The position numbers were made by a program, and so were the translations under genes. Shown here piece after piece: positions 16,049-25,370 of a stretch of DNA of 64,000 nt. Under the pieces are notes generated by a model. It saw only the letters and a list, made by a program, of their open reading frames with translations, made no database searches and was not told the DNA's origin. The DNA lies in assembly GCF_050942215.1 (NCBI RefSeq), contig NZ_CP192056.1, forward strand, positions 3,100,001 through 3,164,000, in the 5' to 3' direction. Each line of letters starts with the position of its first letter. The first letter of the stretch is position 1. The DNA is from Sphaerimonospora sp050942215 (lineage in GTDB: Bacteria > Actinomycetota > Actinomycetes > Streptosporangiales > Streptosporangiaceae).

Positions 16049-18325
16049 ATGGCATCCCGGCTCAGGCTCGCGTGGATCTCCACGCTCGCGGTGGCGCTCG
16101 CTGCCGCGCTCACTGTGGTTTTCACCGTCGACCGCGGCACGGCGATGGCGGCCGACGCACCGTACAAGGACCCGGGGCTGCCGGTGGCCACGCGGGTGAA
16201 CGATCTGCTTTCGCGCATGTCGCTCGACGACAAGGTCGGGCAGATGACCCAGGCCGACCGCTCGGCGGTCAGGAACATCTCCGACGTGGCGACCTACCGG
16301 CTCGGGTCGATCCTGTCCGGCGGCGGGTCGGCCCCCTCCTCCAACACCCCGTCGTCATGGGCGGACATGTACGACGACTTCCAGCGGCAGGCGCTCGCCA
16401 CGCCGCTCGGCATCCCGATGATCTACGGCATCGACGCCGTGCACGGCCACAACAACGTCGTCGGGGCCACGATCTTCCCGCACAACATCGGGCTGGGCGC
16501 GACCCGCGATCCCGACCTGGTCGAGCGGATCGGCCGGGCGACGGCCGAGGAGGTCTCCGGCACCGGGATCGACTGGACGTTCGCGCCCTGCCTGTGCGTG
16601 GCCCGCAACGACCGATGGGGCCGCACCTACGAGTCGTTCGGTGAGGACCCCGCGCTCGTCAGCCAGATGACGACGATCATCGACGGCTTCCAGAACGCCG
16701 GGAACGCCGCGATCCTCGCCACCGCCAAGCACTACGTCGGCGACGGCGGCACCACCGGCGGCAGGGACCAGGGCAACACCGAGCTGAGCGAGGCCGACCT
16801 GCGCGCCATCCACCTGGCGCCGTTCCAGGCCGCGGTGCGGCGCGGCGTCGGCTCGGTCATGGTGTCGTACTCGTCGTGGAACGGCGTGAAGTTGCACGGC
16901 CACAAGTACCTGATCACCGACGTGCTCAAGGGAGAGCTGGGCTTCAGCGGGTTCGTGGTCAGCGACTGGGCGGGCATCGACCAGCTCGACGGGCAGTCCG
17001 GATTCACCGCCACCGAGGTCGCCAACTCGATCAACGCGGGCATCGACATGGTGATGGTCCCGAACGACTACCAGCGCTTCGTCTCGCTGCTGAAGTCGGA
17101 GGTCCAGGCGGGCCGGGTGCCGATGTCGCGGATCGACGACGCCAACCGCCGCATCCTGACGAAGAAGTTCGAGCTCGGGCTCTTCGAGAAGCCGCTCACC
17201 GACCGCTCCCTCACCTCCACCGTCGGCAGCGCAGCGCACCGGGCCATCGCCCGCGAAGCCGTACGGAAGTCCCTGGTGCTGCTGAAGAACTCCGGCGGCG
17301 TGCTCCCGCTCGCCAAGACCGGCGGCAAGATCTTCGTGGCCGGCAAGAGCGCGAGCGACATCGGCAACCAGAGCGGCGGATGGACGATCTCCTGGCAGGG
17401 CTCCTCCGGCGACATCACGCCGGGCACCACGATCCTGCAGGGCATCCGCGACACGGTCGGCTCCGGCACACAGGTCACCTACAACCGTGACGGCAACGGC
17501 ATCGACTCCTCCTACCGCGCGGCCATCGCCGTCGTGGGCGAGACGCCGTACGCCGAGGGCCAGGGCGACCGCACCGGCTCGATGGGCCTCGACTCGACCG
17601 ATCTCGCCACCCTGCAGCGGCTGAAGGCGTCCGGGGTGCCGCTGATCGTGGTGCTGGTCTCGGGACGGCCGCTCGACATCGCCGGGCAGATCGACCAGTG
17701 GAACGCGCTGGTCGCGGCGTGGCTGCCGGGCACCGAGGGCCGGGGCGTCGCCGACGTGCTGTTCGGCGACCACGCGCCGACCGGCCGCCTGCCCATGACC
17801 TGGATGCGCAGCGCCGACCAGCAGCCGATCAACGCCGGGGACGGCAAGCAGGCGCTGTTCGACTACGGCTTCGGGCTCTCGTACTCGACCTCCACCCCGA
17901 CACCGACACCGACGCCCACGCCCACCCCGACACCGACGCCCACTCCGACGCCCACTCCGACGCCCACGCCCACCCCGACGCCTACTCCGTCGCCCACGCC
18001 CACGGGTGGCAGCTGCGCGGTGAACTACCGGCTCAACAGCTGGAACACCGGATTCACCGCGGATCTGACGATCACCAACCTGTCGGCGAAACCGATCGAC
18101 GGGTGGAAGCTCGAGTGGGACTTCGCCGGAAATCAGCAGATCACCAACGCGTGGAACGCGGAAATCTCCCAGTCCGGGCAGCACGTGATCGCGAAGAACC
18201 TGTCATGGAACCAGACGATCGGCGCGAACGGCGGCACGGTGGCCTTCGGTTTCCAGGCCACCTACAGCGGCTCCAACGGGATCTCGGCGTTCACCCTGAA
18301 CGGCACGACCTGCTCGACGGGGTGA
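16049..18325 (+). CDS. Secreted GH3 glycosidase with PT linker and CBM2
   Basis: 758 residues from ATG 16049 with GAGGAAGG upstream. Residues 1-~35 are a signal peptide (basic start, hydrophobic core, cut near AMA-ADA). Residues ~40-610 are a two-domain glycoside hydrolase family 3 enzyme: KHYVGDGGTTGGRDQG (227-242) and the nucleophile Asp306 in VVSDWAGID. Residues ~612-652 are a Thr-Pro repeat linker, and ~653-758 a CBM2 cellulose-binding module with two terminal cysteines and the exposed Trp set. It is likely an extracellular beta-glucosidase or exo-glucanase acting on cellulose-derived glucans. Monocistronic. Confidence 0.92.
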   Translation: MASRLRLAWISTLAVALAAALTVVFTVDRGTAMAADAPYKDPGLPVATRVNDLLSRMSLDDKVGQMTQADRSAVRNISDVATYRLGSILSGGGSAPSSNTPSSWADMYDDFQRQALATPLGIPMIYGIDAVHGHNNVVGATIFPHNIGLGATRDPDLVERIGRATAEEVSGTGIDWTFAPCLCVARNDRWGRTYESFGEDPALVSQMTTIIDGFQNAGNAAILATAKHYVGDGGTTGGRDQGNTELSEADLRAIHLAPFQAAVRRGVGSVMVSYSSWNGVKLHGHKYLITDVLKGELGFSGFVVSDWAGIDQLDGQSGFTATEVANSINAGIDMVMVPNDYQRFVSLLKSEVQAGRVPMSRIDDANRRILTKKFELGLFEKPLTDRSLTSTVGSAAHRAIAREAVRKSLVLLKNSGGVLPLAKTGGKIFVAGKSASDIGNQSGGWTISWQGSSGDITPGTTILQGIRDTVGSGTQVTYNRDGNGIDSSYRAAIAVVGETPYAEGQGDRTGSMGLDSTDLATLQRLKASGVPLIVVLVSGRPLDIAGQIDQWNALVAAWLPGTEGRGVADVLFGDHAPTGRLPMTWMRSADQQPINAGDGKQALFDYGFGLSYSTSTPTPTPTPTPTPTPTPTPTPTPTPTPTPTPTPSPTPTGGSCAVNYRLNSWNTGFTADLTITNLSAKPIDGWKLEWDFAGNQQITNAWNAEISQSGQHVIAKNLSWNQTIGANGGTVAFGFQATYSGSNGISAFTLNGTTCSTG
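17894..17999 (+). repeat. Hexanucleotide repeat encoding the Pro-Thr linker
   Basis: About 17 six-base units of the CCGACR/CCGACG-CCCACB type in frame within the GH3-CBM2 gene. A similar repeat in the opposite orientation lies at 28911-29106. Confidence 0.85.
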
Positions 18326-18418
18326 GCGACGGCCGGACCGGGCGGGCCGAGCAGGCAGGCCCGGCCGGTCCGGCCGTTCCGCACCGCCCCCGGCGCCACC
18401 GCCCGGGACCCGGTGCCC

Positions 18419-18832
18419 TCAGGGACGCAGCTTCATCAGCTCGTCGGCCACATCGAACACCGAGGCGCCGAGATCGAAGCGGCTGAAAATGTGGACCTGA
18501 TCGCCTGCCTCGATCTCCAGCAGCTCGGTGGTCAGCCCGTAGCGGCGGCGGGAGTCGACCCGGATGCGGTCGACGTCGTTCCAGGACACCCACTCCCTGC
18601 CCGCCAGGCCGGAGACGACCAGGCCGTCGGCGCCCGCTGACAGCCGTACGGGGACGACGAGATCACGGATCGCCACCACGGCGAACCCCAGGGCCACGAC
18701 ACCGGCGAGGAAGAGCTGGTGGTGGTCGCCGATCGTCGCCACCACTCCGAACAGGACGGCTCCGGCGATCTTCAGCGCGACGATCTGCCATGGCACCCGC
18801 CACTCGTGCCGCGGTTCCTCAACACCAGCCAC
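18419..18832 (-). CDS. PH-domain-like small membrane protein
   Basis: 137 residues from GTG 18832. Two membrane segments at ~20-36 and ~40-57 (IVALKIAGAVLFGVVA and LFLAGVVALGFAVVAI) are followed by a ~75-residue domain with alternating strands (RLSAGADGLVV, WNDVDRIRVDSRR, LLEIEAGDQVHIFSRFD). This is the layout of actinobacterial bacterial-PH (bPH) proteins. The function is not known. Convergent with the GH3 gene; the 90 bases between hold a GGACCGGGC/GGTCC-type imperfect hairpin. Confidence 0.7.
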   Translation of the reverse strand: MAGVEEPRHEWRVPWQIVALKIAGAVLFGVVATIGDHHQLFLAGVVALGFAVVAIRDLVVPVRLSAGADGLVVSGLAGREWVSWNDVDRIRVDSRRRYGLTTELLEIEAGDQVHIFSRFDLGASVFDVADELMKLRP

Positions 18833-18930
18833 CGGGGCAGCGTAACGAATGATCGTCCCACCGTCCGGTCCGGCTCCGTCTCCGGAGCCCGAAGCCGTGG
18901 ACCGGCCTGCCGGGACGGACTCCTGTGAAG

Positions 18931-19422
18931 TCAGGTCACCGGGATGACGCGTGCCTCCAGCAACCGGCCGTTCTCGATCTCCAGTACGCCCAGGGTGCCG
19001 CAGGGCTGACGGCGGCGGTCGGTGGGCGAGCCGGGGTTGAACACGCGGACCCCGTCACCGGTCAGGTCCATCGGGACGTGGGAGTGGCCGAAGACGACCA
19101 GGTCCGCGTCCGGGAAGCGGCGGCGCATCCTGGCCGTCCTGCCGGTCTTCGGGCCGCTGTCGTGGATCATCGCGACCGTGAGTCCGTCCAGATCGAACCG
19201 CAGGGTCCGCGGGGCGCCCCACTCTTCGACGTCGGGGCCGTCGTTGTTGCCGAGCACCGCGTGGACGGGCGCGTAAGCCGACAGCTCGGCCAGGACATCG
19301 GCCGTGCACACGTCTCCCGCGTGGAGGATCGCGTCCGCCTGCCGGAGGTGCTCCGCGACCCGGGGCGGGCACGTCTTCCACCGGCGTGGCGCATGGGTGT
19401 CCGCCAGCACGACGACCTTCAC
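18931..19422 (-). CDS. YfcE-like metallophosphoesterase
   Basis: 163 residues from GTG 19422. The metal ligands of the calcineurin-like fold are all visible: D8-x-H10 in LADTH, D40 in HAGDV, GNND (~59-62), a His in MIHDSG and the GHSHVP block. The length fits the compact YfcE/MJ0936 group of phosphodiesterases with broad substrates. NPGSPTDRRRQP near the end is also conserved. The physiological substrate cannot be told. Confidence 0.88.
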   Translation of the reverse strand: MKVVVLADTHAPRRWKTCPPRVAEHLRQADAILHAGDVCTADVLAELSAYAPVHAVLGNNDGPDVEEWGAPRTLRFDLDGLTVAMIHDSGPKTGRTARMRRRFPDADLVVFGHSHVPMDLTGDGVRVFNPGSPTDRRRQPCGTLGVLEIENGRLLEARVIPVT

Positions 19423-19436
19423 GTTTCCATTGTCTC

Positions 19437-19456
19437 CGCCAGGGTCCTGGGTCCCT
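19437..19456. promoter_or_regulatory. DosR-box-like palindrome upstream of HPF-like gene
   Basis: AGGGTCCTGGGTCCCT matches the GGGAC-N4-GTCCC type DevR/DosR box at 10 of 14 core positions, 80-100 bases ahead of the HPF-like start. DevR- and DevS-like genes are in this window at 60.8-63.4 kb. Weak evidence. Confidence 0.3.
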
Positions 19457-19535
19457 ACTCCGGCACGAGGAAGTACCCCGCGGGTGGGACGGACGGCCCT
19501 GGCAGCCCGACGGCGATGATCAGCAGACTGGCCTC

Positions 19536-19931
19536 ATGAACGAGATGCTCAAACCCGAAGCAGTCATGGTGGAGACGAACGGAAAGGTCCCGGCGGCGGC
19601 GGTGACCGAGGCGCGGGAGCGGATCGCCGCGCTGAGCCGTTTCACCGGCAGGCCGATCCTCTACGCCCGGGTCGTCCTCGGCGACTCGCCCGCCCGCGAC
19701 CCGGAGGAGCGCTGCCGGGCCCGGGCCGTCCTCGACGTCAACGGGCACGCCCTGTACGCCGAGGCGCGCGCTGAGACCATGTACGGCGCGATCGCCGGCG
19801 TTCAGCAACGGCTGCGCGGCGGCCTGGAACGGCTGGCCGGACGGCACTCCAGGAAGCACACGCAGCGGCCACCGCGCAGAGAACCGGAGAGGGCGCGGGA
19901 GGACACACGGCAGCCCCGGGTGCCCGTTTGA
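19536..19931 (+). CDS. HPF/RaiA-like ribosome-associated protein
   Basis: 131 residues from ATG 19536. Residues ~18-100 fit the sigma-54-modulation/hibernation-promoting-factor fold: ARERIAALSRFTGRPILYAR, strands ARAVLDVNGHALYAEA, then helix MYGAIAGVQQRLRGGLERL. The C-terminus is strongly basic (RKHTQRPPRREPERAR), as expected for rRNA contact. It lacks the long-form dimerisation domain, so it is a short form. Likely role: silencing ribosomes in stress or hypoxia. No clear Shine-Dalgarno site is visible; the frame upstream is overlapped by the phosphoesterase gene. Confidence 0.72.
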   Translation: MNEMLKPEAVMVETNGKVPAAAVTEARERIAALSRFTGRPILYARVVLGDSPARDPEERCRARAVLDVNGHALYAEARAETMYGAIAGVQQRLRGGLERLAGRHSRKHTQRPPRREPERAREDTRQPRVPV

Positions 19932-19989
19932 CCGCGTTCCCACCCGAGTGACCCGTACGGCCCGCCGCAGCCCTCCGGCGGGCCGTACA

Positions 19990-20172
19990 TCATCTCCGCT
20001 CGGAATCCCGGAGACGGGAGCGGCGCTCCCATATGGTCATGACGACGAGCACGGCCAGTGCGGCCAGCACGGCGATCGAGATCACCAGCAGCGCCAGCGT
20101 GACCAGCACCGCCACGGCCGCCAGGGAAGCGGCCACTCCCAGCAATTCCGCCACATGACCTCCCGAGATCAT
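19990..20172 (-). CDS. Small hydrophobic membrane protein, unknown
   Basis: 60 residues from an ATG (MISGGHVAELLG). One long or two short hydrophobic segments (SLAAVAVLVTLALLVISIAV) precede a basic tail WERRSRLRDSERR. It resembles single-pass small membrane proteins, but I recognise no family. Composition and the positive-inside tail support it being real. Confidence 0.5.
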   Translation of the reverse strand: MISGGHVAELLGVAASLAAVAVLVTLALLVISIAVLAALAVLVVMTIWERRSRLRDSERR

Positions 20173-20382
20173 CCCTCGCCATGGGAGATTGCCGGATATG
20201 AGTGCCTTGCCGTAAAGGAGTCATACCCTACTCCCGCCTCTCCCGTTCGATCGGGGGCTCCCGCCTCTCCACCGCGGTCGAACTCCCGAGTCGATCTCCG
20301 CGTTCGGCCACCGCGTTCGGCCCCCGGATTCGGCCTCGCCACCGCGGGTACGGCAGGGCTGGTCTGCTGAGGGAGCCATCGG

Positions 20383-22095
20383 GTGATGAACGTCAGGCGG
20401 GGATCCGGCCGGCGGCCGGGGCACTGGTCAGGGCACTGGTCCCGCGGCCGGCCGGGCAACGGACTCGGACGGCGGCCGCACCGGCGGGCGGGACGGCTGC
20501 GCGCCACCGCGCGGGACGCCTTCGGCTGGGAGCGGCTGCGGCCGGGCCAGCGGGAGGCGATGGAGCACCTGATGGCGGGCCGCGACGTGCTGCTCGTCAT
20601 GCCGACCGGCGGCGGGAAGTCGGCCGTCTACCAGGTTCCCGGCCTGCTGCTGGCGGGTCCGACCGTCGTCATCTCGCCGCTGATCGCACTCCAGCGCGAC
20701 CAGGTCATGAGCCTGCTGGCCGCGGACGCGGGCGGTGCGGTGGCGGTCAACTCGGCGGGGTCGGTCGAGGCGGGCCTCGACCAGGTCACGGCGGGCCGGG
20801 CCGAGTACGTGTTCCTGTCGCCCGAGCAGCTCGCCAAGCCCGAGGTCGTGGACCGGCTGGCCGAGGCCCGGCCGTCGCTGATCGCGGTGGACGAGGCGCA
20901 CTGCGTCTCCGCCTGGGGCCACGACTTCCGCCCGGAGTATCTGCGGCTCGGGAAGGTGATCGAACGGCTGGGCCATCCGCCCGTGATCGCGATGACCGCC
21001 ACAGCCGCGCCGACCGTGCGCGAGGAGATCGTCCGGTCGCTCGGGATGACCGCCGCCCAGCAGGTCGTCCGGGGCTTCGACCGGCCCAACATCCACCTGG
21101 AGGTCCGCCGCTTCACCTGCGACGGCGACAAGCGCCGGGCCCTGGCCGAGCACCCGCTGGACGGACTCGGCCTGGTCTACGTCGCCACGCGGCGCCAGGC
21201 CGAGGAGTACGCCGAGATGCTGTCGGAGCGCGGCAGGCGGGCCGAGCCGTACCACGCGGGGATGAAGGCGGGGGACCGGCGCAGGATCCACGAGCTGTTC
21301 CAGAACGACGGCCTGGACGTCGTCGTCGCGACGTCGGCCTTCGGGATGGGCATCGACAAGCCGGATGTCCGGTTCGTACTGCACGCCGCCCCGCCGGAAT
21401 CCCTGGACGCCTATTACCAGGAGATCGGCCGGGCCGGCCGGGACGGCGAGCCCGCCTCGGCCGTGCTGTTCTACCGTCCGGAGGATCTCGGCCTGCGGAA
21501 GTTCTTCGGCGGCGGCCGGGCCGACCGGGAGACGCTGCGGCACATCGCCGAGATCGTCCGGGAGCATGACGGCCGGGGCGTCGCGGTGCCGACCGCGCGG
21601 CTGCGCGAGCTGCTCGACGTCGGGCCGGTCAAGCTGGCCTCGCAGGTGAATCTGCTGGAGCGGGCCGGCGCGGTGGAGGTGGCACACGGGGGCGGGCTCA
21701 CCTATGCCTGCGACGGCCCGCCGCCGGACAAGGCGGCCGACCACGCGATGGAGCTCGACGACATGCGGCACCGCCTCGACGACTCCCGCCTGGCGATGAT
21801 GCGGGGCTATGCCGAGACCACCGGCTGCCGCCGCCGTTTCCTGCTCGAATACTTCGGCGAGCCGTACGAGCGGATCTGCGGGGCGTGCGACACCTGCCGC
21901 TCCGGAGAGGCGTCCGTTCCCGAGGTCACCGGCGACGCGGGGCCCTACCCGCTGCACGCCGGGGTACGGCACGCCGAATGGGGCCACGGGACCGTGATGA
22001 GCCGGGAGAGCGACCGGATCACCGTGCTGTTCGACTCGGTGGGCTACAAGACCCTCGCGCTCGGCGCCGTGGAGGGTCTCCTCGATCTCGTCTAG
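20383..22095 (+). CDS. RecQ family ATP-dependent DNA helicase with C-terminal Tudor/SH3-like tail
   Basis: 570 residues (GTG 20383, or ATG 20386; GGGAG upstream). Walker A MPTGGGKS, DEAH in IAVDEAHCVSAWGHDFRPEY, the RecQ helix QEIGRAGRDG and a zinc site with Cys residues in GCRRRFLLEYFG and CGACDTCR define a RecQ-type 3'-5' helicase. There is no HRDC domain. Instead the last ~50 residues (VRHAEWGHGTVMS, ITVLFDSVGYKTLAL) form an SH3-like strand module like the tails of some UvrD-type helicases. Acts in repair and recombination. Basic ~45-residue N-terminal extension. Confidence 0.9.
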   Translation: MMNVRRGSGRRPGHWSGHWSRGRPGNGLGRRPHRRAGRLRATARDAFGWERLRPGQREAMEHLMAGRDVLLVMPTGGGKSAVYQVPGLLLAGPTVVISPLIALQRDQVMSLLAADAGGAVAVNSAGSVEAGLDQVTAGRAEYVFLSPEQLAKPEVVDRLAEARPSLIAVDEAHCVSAWGHDFRPEYLRLGKVIERLGHPPVIAMTATAAPTVREEIVRSLGMTAAQQVVRGFDRPNIHLEVRRFTCDGDKRRALAEHPLDGLGLVYVATRRQAEEYAEMLSERGRRAEPYHAGMKAGDRRRIHELFQNDGLDVVVATSAFGMGIDKPDVRFVLHAAPPESLDAYYQEIGRAGRDGEPASAVLFYRPEDLGLRKFFGGGRADRETLRHIAEIVREHDGRGVAVPTARLRELLDVGPVKLASQVNLLERAGAVEVAHGGGLTYACDGPPPDKAADHAMELDDMRHRLDDSRLAMMRGYAETTGCRRRFLLEYFGEPYERICGACDTCRSGEASVPEVTGDAGPYPLHAGVRHAEWGHGTVMSRESDRITVLFDSVGYKTLALGAVEGLLDLV

Positions 22096-22282
22096 CCCCT
22101 CGGCCACGAGGACGCCGACGCTCGAGCGCGAGTTCCGGGCGGCGGCGGGTGAACGCGTCCACGCCGCCCAGATCACCATCCACGGTGAGCGATGTAAAAA
22201 TTACCGAGCGTGACCGTTTTCGTGTTGCGGGAGTTCCCCGACACGAGGAGACTCAAAAGGGGGATTTATCACATTTCGGGGG

Positions 22283-22621
22283 GTGAGTCGGGTGCAGGAG
22301 GATTTCAGCACCTATGAGACGTGGCCGTTCGAATGTCTGCGCTGCCTGCTCGTCTGGGAGGAGGAGTACCTGGTACGGCGGATGTCGGACGGACACGGGA
22401 ACGACGTGGTGGTGTGGACCCGGGAGGGCACGCCCGTCCAGCCCCCGTGGTCGGGCATGAGCTGCCCGGCCTGCGGCTGCGGCAGCGTCACCACGTTCCC
22501 CACCGGCTATCTCGGGCATCAGGCCGAGGCCGTACGGCGATCGCGACCGGCCGTTCCCGTCCCGTTCACGCGGGCTCCCGCCGCGCCCGCCCCCACCACA
22601 GCGCTGCCTGCGGAGGCGTAG
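22283..22621 (+). CDS. Small zinc-ribbon protein, unknown function
   Basis: 112 residues from GTG 22283 (a second GTG at 22292 is possible). Two cysteine pairs, CLRC (18-21) and CPACGCG (~61-67), flank a stretch rich in Trp and acidic residues (WEEEYLVRRMSDGHGNDVVV). The tail is an Ala/Pro-rich disordered segment. A GTAAAAATTAC palindrome sits ~80 bases upstream (22192-22202). I recognise the general pattern as a conserved actinobacterial hypothetical; zinc binding is inferred. Confidence 0.6.
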   Translation: MSRVQEDFSTYETWPFECLRCLLVWEEEYLVRRMSDGHGNDVVVWTREGTPVQPPWSGMSCPACGCGSVTTFPTGYLGHQAEAVRRSRPAVPVPFTRAPAAPAPTTALPAEA

Positions 22622-23003
22622 ATCACCGCTCCGCGCCTTCCAGTGCACCTTCGACCCCCGCCTTCCGCCGCGGCCGGGGCCTCCCGGTGACCGTCCGGGA
22701 AACGGGAGAGCACGGCGAGCCGAGACCGCCGGGCTCTCCCTTTGTCCCCCACCCCCGTCTCCCGCCTCCGGCGCCGCCACGTCCTCCGCTCCGCCCGTGC
22801 CTGATCCACCCGTGCCTGATCCACACGGGCATCTGGCGGGTCACGTCGGCGTCCTGTCCGTCCATCCGTACGGCGGGCTCGGGGAGTCGCCGGACGGCAC
22901 CCGAGCGAATCGAACCAGGCGAATCACACCAAGTGAGGCGACACTCGGAGCGCGCAGCGTGCAGAATCTTCCCCGAACCTCAATGTGAAGGCGGATCAGG
23001 ATT
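22622..23003. other. Intergenic stretch, no gene seen
   Basis: 382 bases before tex. Frames on both strands are low-complexity Arg/Pro/Gly shadows. The only pattern is a short direct repeat GTGCCTGATCCACMCG at ~22797 and ~22813. The tex promoter probably lies in its 3' part. Confidence 0.6.
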
Positions 23004-25370
23004 GTGACGACGTCCATTCAGCAGCGGATCGCCGAAGAGCTCGGCGTGCGCGAAAGCCAGGTGGCCGCGGCCGTCGACCTGCTCGACGGCGGGGCCACGG
23101 TGCCGTTCATCGCCCGTTACCGCAAGGAGGCGACGGGCACGCTGGACGACACGCAACTGCGCACGCTCGAGGAGCGGCTGCGCTACCTGCGGGAGCTGGA
23201 GGAACGGCGGGCCGCCATCCTCGACTCCATCCGCTCCCAGGGCAGGCTCGACGACGCCCTGGAAGCGCGGATCATGGCCGCGGACTCGAAGGCGCGGCTG
23301 GAGGACATCTATCTCCCGTTCAAGCCCAAGCGCCGCACCAAGGCCCAGATCGCCAGGGAGGCGGGGCTGGAGCCGCTGGCCGACAGGCTGCTCGCCGAGC
23401 CTGACCTCGATCCGCAGGCCACGGCCGAGACCTTCGTCGCAGAGGGCGTGGCCGACGCCGCCGCGGCGCTGGAGGGGGCCAGGGCCATCCTGGTCGAGCG
23501 TTTCGCCGAGGACGCCGACCTGATCGGCGATCTGCGCGAGCGGATGTGGACCCGCGGCCGGCTGGTGTCCCAGGTGCGGGAGGACCGGCAGGAGGCCGGG
23601 GCGAAGTTCGCCGACTACTTCGACTTCTCCGAGCCGTTCACATCGCTGCCCTCCCACCGGATCCTCGCGATGTTCCGCGGTGAGAAGGAGGAGGTCCTCA
23701 CCATCACGCTCGACCCCGAGGCCGAGGACCCGAACGACTACGAGCTGCGGATCGCCCAGCGATTCGGCGTCTCCGACCGGGGCCGGCCGGCCGACCGGTG
23801 GCTCGCCGACACGGTCCGGTGGGCCTGGCGCACCCGGATCCTCGTGCACCTCGGCATCGACCTGCGCACCCGGCTGTGGCAGGCAGCGGAGGAGGAGGCC
23901 GTCCGCGTGTTCGCCGCCAACCTGCGCGACCTGCTGCTGGCCGCGCCCGCCGGCACCCGGCCGACCATGGGCCTCGACCCCGGCCTGCGCACCGGCGTGA
24001 AGGTCGCGGTCGTCGACGGGACCGGCAAGGTGGTCGCCACCGAGACCATCTATCCGCACGAGCCGAAGCGGCAGTGGGACAAGTCGCTGGACGTGCTCGC
24101 GCGGCTCGCGGCGGAGCACGGCGTCGAGCTGATCGCGATCGGCAACGGCACCGCCTCGCGGGAGACCGACAGGCTCGCGGGCGAGCTGGTACAGCGCATG
24201 CCCCGGCTCACCAAGGTCGTCGTCTCCGAGGCGGGCGCCTCGGTGTACTCGGCCTCGGCCTACGCCTCGCAGGAGCTGCCCGGCCTCGACGTGTCGCTGC
24301 GCGGCGCCGTGTCGATCGCGCGCCGCCTCCAGGACCCGCTGGCGGAGCTGGTGAAGATCGACCCCAAGTCGATCGGTGTGGGGCAGTACCAGCACGATCT
24401 GTCCGAGCTGAAGCTGTCGCGCTCCCTCGACGCGGTGGTCGAGGACTGCGTGAACGGCGTCGGAGTGGACGTGAACACCGCGTCCGCCCCGCTGCTGACC
24501 CGCGTGTCCGGCATCGGCGCCACGCTGGCGGAGAACATCGTGGCGCACCGGGACGCCAACGGCCCGTTCCGGTCGCGCCGGGGCCTGAAGGACGTCCCGC
24601 GGCTCGGCCCGAAGGCGTTCGAGCAGTGCGCGGGCTTCCTGCGCATCCCCGGCGGGGACGACCCGCTCGACGCGTCCAGCGTGCATCCGGAGGCGTACCC
24701 GGTGGTGCGCCGCATCCTCGGCGCGACGGCCGGCGATCTGCGTGCCCTGATCGGCGACACGTCGGTGCTCCGCTCGCTGCGGCCTGCCGACTTCGTCGAC
24801 GACACCTTCGGGCTGCCGACCGTCACCGACATCCTCAAGGAGCTGGAGAAGCCGGGGCGCGACCCGCGTCCGGCCTTCAAGACCGCCGCCTTCAAGGAGG
24901 GTGTGGAGACGCTCGCGGATCTCACCCCGGGGATGGTGCTGGAGGGAGTGGTGACCAACGTCGCGGCGTTCGGCGCGTTCGTCGACGTCGGCGTGCACCA
25001 GGACGGGCTCGTGCACGTCTCCGCGATGTCGCACTCGTTCGTCAAGGATCCCCGCGAGGTGGTCAAGCCGGGCGACATCGTGCGGGTGAAGGTGCTGGAC
25101 GTCGACATCCAGCGCAAGCGCATCTCGCTCACGCTGCGGCTGGACGACGAGGTCACCGGTCGCGGCCAGAACGGCCAGAACGGACCGGGCGCCCAGCGAG
25201 GACGCCCGTCCGCCGGGCAGCAGCAGGGCCGGGGCGACGGCCGGCGACGGGGGCAGGGACAGGGGCAGAGACAGGGCGGAGGCGGCCGCGGGTCGGGCGC
25301 CGCCCCCGCGGGCGGTGCGATGGCCGAGGCCCTGCGCCGGGCCGGCCTCACCGGTCCCGACTCGCGCTGA
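23004..25370 (+). CDS. tex: Tex family RNA-binding transcriptional accessory protein
   Basis: 788 residues from GTG 23004. Tex-type N-terminal helical domain (GATVPFIARYRKEATGTLDD), YqgF/RNase-H-like core (LDPGLRTGVKVAVVD), helix-hairpin-helix block (TASAPLLTRVSGIGATLAENI [read as TASAPLLTRVSGIG] and FRSRRGLKDVPRLGPKAF) and an S1 RNA-binding domain at ~640-715 (GVVTNVAAFGAFVDVGVHQD). The last ~65 residues are Gln/Gly/Arg-rich (GQRQGGGGRGSG), an extra RNA-binding-like tail. Tex affects transcription and ribosome-linked processes. Highly conserved throughout. Confidence 0.95.
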   Translation: MTTSIQQRIAEELGVRESQVAAAVDLLDGGATVPFIARYRKEATGTLDDTQLRTLEERLRYLRELEERRAAILDSIRSQGRLDDALEARIMAADSKARLEDIYLPFKPKRRTKAQIAREAGLEPLADRLLAEPDLDPQATAETFVAEGVADAAAALEGARAILVERFAEDADLIGDLRERMWTRGRLVSQVREDRQEAGAKFADYFDFSEPFTSLPSHRILAMFRGEKEEVLTITLDPEAEDPNDYELRIAQRFGVSDRGRPADRWLADTVRWAWRTRILVHLGIDLRTRLWQAAEEEAVRVFAANLRDLLLAAPAGTRPTMGLDPGLRTGVKVAVVDGTGKVVATETIYPHEPKRQWDKSLDVLARLAAEHGVELIAIGNGTASRETDRLAGELVQRMPRLTKVVVSEAGASVYSASAYASQELPGLDVSLRGAVSIARRLQDPLAELVKIDPKSIGVGQYQHDLSELKLSRSLDAVVEDCVNGVGVDVNTASAPLLTRVSGIGATLAENIVAHRDANGPFRSRRGLKDVPRLGPKAFEQCAGFLRIPGGDDPLDASSVHPEAYPVVRRILGATAGDLRALIGDTSVLRSLRPADFVDDTFGLPTVTDILKELEKPGRDPRPAFKTAAFKEGVETLADLTPGMVLEGVVTNVAAFGAFVDVGVHQDGLVHVSAMSHSFVKDPREVVKPGDIVRVKVLDVDIQRKRISLTLRLDDEVTGRGQNGQNGPGAQRGRPSAGQQQGRGDGRRRGQGQGQRQGGGGRGSGAAPAGGAMAEALRRAGLTGPDSR

